The notes under the pieces were generated by a model, which saw nothing but the letters and a program-made list of their open reading frames with translations, was not told the origin of the DNA and searched no databases. Both the position numbers and the translations under genes were made by a program. A stretch of DNA of 6,505 nucleotides from JBGAQP01 sp044220635 (GTDB lineage: Bacteria; Pseudomonadota; Gammaproteobacteria; Burkholderiales; Usitatibacteraceae): positions 1 through 6,505 of the forward strand of contig JBGAQP010000045.1 in assembly GCA_044220635.1 (NCBI GenBank). The letters are read 5' to 3'. Positions 6,061 through 6,505 of this stretch are shown piece by piece. Numbering within the stretch: the first letter of the stretch is position 1; each line of letters begins with the position of its first letter.

Positions 6061-6224
6061 GGGCCCGGGAATCGAGCGCCCAGTTTCGCCGAAGGGCGCC
6101 GCGCCGTGCTGACGAAGCGCAAGCCCGGCGGGGAAAGACCCCAAATGGCGTGCGGGCATTGCGCTCCCCGAACCTGAAACAGGTCAATTCCCGCCGCTCG
6201 CGGGGCGCGCTAGGATTCCCGATC
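6061..6224. promoter_or_regulatory. Divergent intergenic region with a 13-bp palindrome
   Basis: This region lies between the acyltransferase and the TusE/DsrC gene. It contains a perfect palindrome ACCTG-AAA-CAGGT at 6172-6184, which could be an operator serving either direction. TAGGAT at 6211-6216 could be a -10 element for the rightward gene, or its AGGA could serve as a weak ribosome site 9 nt before the ATG. If the acyltransferase starts at 6159, the region shrinks to 6160-6224. Confidence 0.35.
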
Positions 6225-6505
6225 ATGAACACGACCGCCCCCAAGAATCCGACCCCGAGGATGCCGCCGATGGACGCGGACGGCTATCTCGTGAACCCCA
6301 TGGACTGGACGGAGGAGATCGCCGTCGTCCTCGCCGAGCGCGAGGGCATCGTGCTCGGCGAGGACCACTGGGAAGCGATCCGCTTCATGCGCCGCTTCTA
6401 CGAGGAGAACCAGGTCGCGGCCGATGCCCGGTTCGTGATCCGCCACCTCATGGAGCGCCTCGGGCCCGGGGCGCGCAACCGCCTCTTCGAGCTTTTCCCC
6501 TACGG
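6225..6505 (+). CDS. tusE: TusE/DsrC family sulfur-transfer protein, 3' end outside the window
   Basis: The visible 93 residues match the small TusE/DsrC family, which carries persulfide sulfur on a C-terminal cysteine. In the TusBCD-TusE-MnmA relay this serves tRNA 2-thiouridine synthesis; in DsrC it serves dissimilatory sulfur metabolism. Diagnostic segments are DADGYLVNPMDWTEEIA (18-34), LAEREGIVLGEDHWEAIRF (37-55) and the LFELFPYG block that leads into the C-terminal arm. That arm, with the conserved Cys-x10-Cys region, is cut off, so the number of active cysteines cannot be seen. This is what would separate TusE from true DsrC. TusE is favoured only because no dsr genes are visible. The ATG at 6225 gives a 15-residue Pro/Thr-rich N-terminus. 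Internal ATGs at residues 13 and 16 are alternatives, but neither has a better ribosome site. The gene is divergent from the acyltransferase. Confidence 0.85.
   Translation, partial: MNTTAPKNPTPRMPPMDADGYLVNPMDWTEEIAVVLAEREGIVLGEDHWEAIRFMRRFYEENQVAADARFVIRHLMERLGPGARNRLFELFPY

Noticed and set aside
4624..6177. A 517-codon open frame on the plus strand opposite the acyltransferase
   Set aside because: Its composition is typical of an antisense shadow, and the opposite strand encodes an intact family protein with a catalytic motif.
4388..6244. A 618-codon open frame on the minus strand
   Set aside because: It lies in another frame of the acyltransferase gene and runs antisense into the HD-GYP gene. 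The sequence is Arg/Ala/Gly-rich without motifs.

Overview
The window is about 6.5 kb of very GC-rich DNA with dense bacterial gene packing. The protein families are an iron(III)-type ABC permease, a membrane-anchored FMN glutamate-synthase-like protein, a two-CBS protein, a GAF/HD-GYP signalling protein, a condensation-type acyltransferase and a TusE/DsrC protein. Together with the codon bias this suggests a high-GC Pseudomonadota genome, probably Beta- or Gammaproteobacteria. The lineage is an inference. No mobile element, CRISPR array, tRNA or rRNA was seen.

Layout from left to right. Positions 2-490 (+) hold the 3' part of an ABC permease whose last membrane helix is missing. It runs into a GC-rich, low-complexity stretch at about 476-560, which may be a frameshift or an assembly/rearrangement junction. 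Positions 701-1060 (-) encode a small secreted protein of unknown function, with a strong ribosome binding site, a CRP-like dyad upstream and a possible terminator downstream. Positions 1181-2830 (-) encode a glutamate-synthase-like FMN/Fe-S oxidoreductase with two N-terminal membrane segments. A CBS-domain gene at 2927-3412 (-) lies upstream of it on the same strand, separated by a terminator-like hairpin and a perfect 8-bp inverted repeat.

Divergent from the CBS gene is a GAF/HD-GYP gene at 3569-4702 (+), predicted to be a cyclic-di-GMP phosphodiesterase. It converges, across a short intergenic hairpin at 4705-4722, on an acyltransferase gene at 4744-6060 (-). Divergent from the acyltransferase, a TusE/DsrC gene starts at 6225 (+) and is cut by the window end before its catalytic C-terminal arm.

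The genes do not form one obvious pathway. The clearest grouping is the divergent CBS and HD-GYP pair, both nucleotide-sensing or nucleotide-signalling proteins, with the redox enzyme downstream of the CBS gene. I see no convincing new multi-gene system. The best leads are the broken permease end, the single-domain membrane glutamate-synthase homologue, and several dyads in the intergenic regions.
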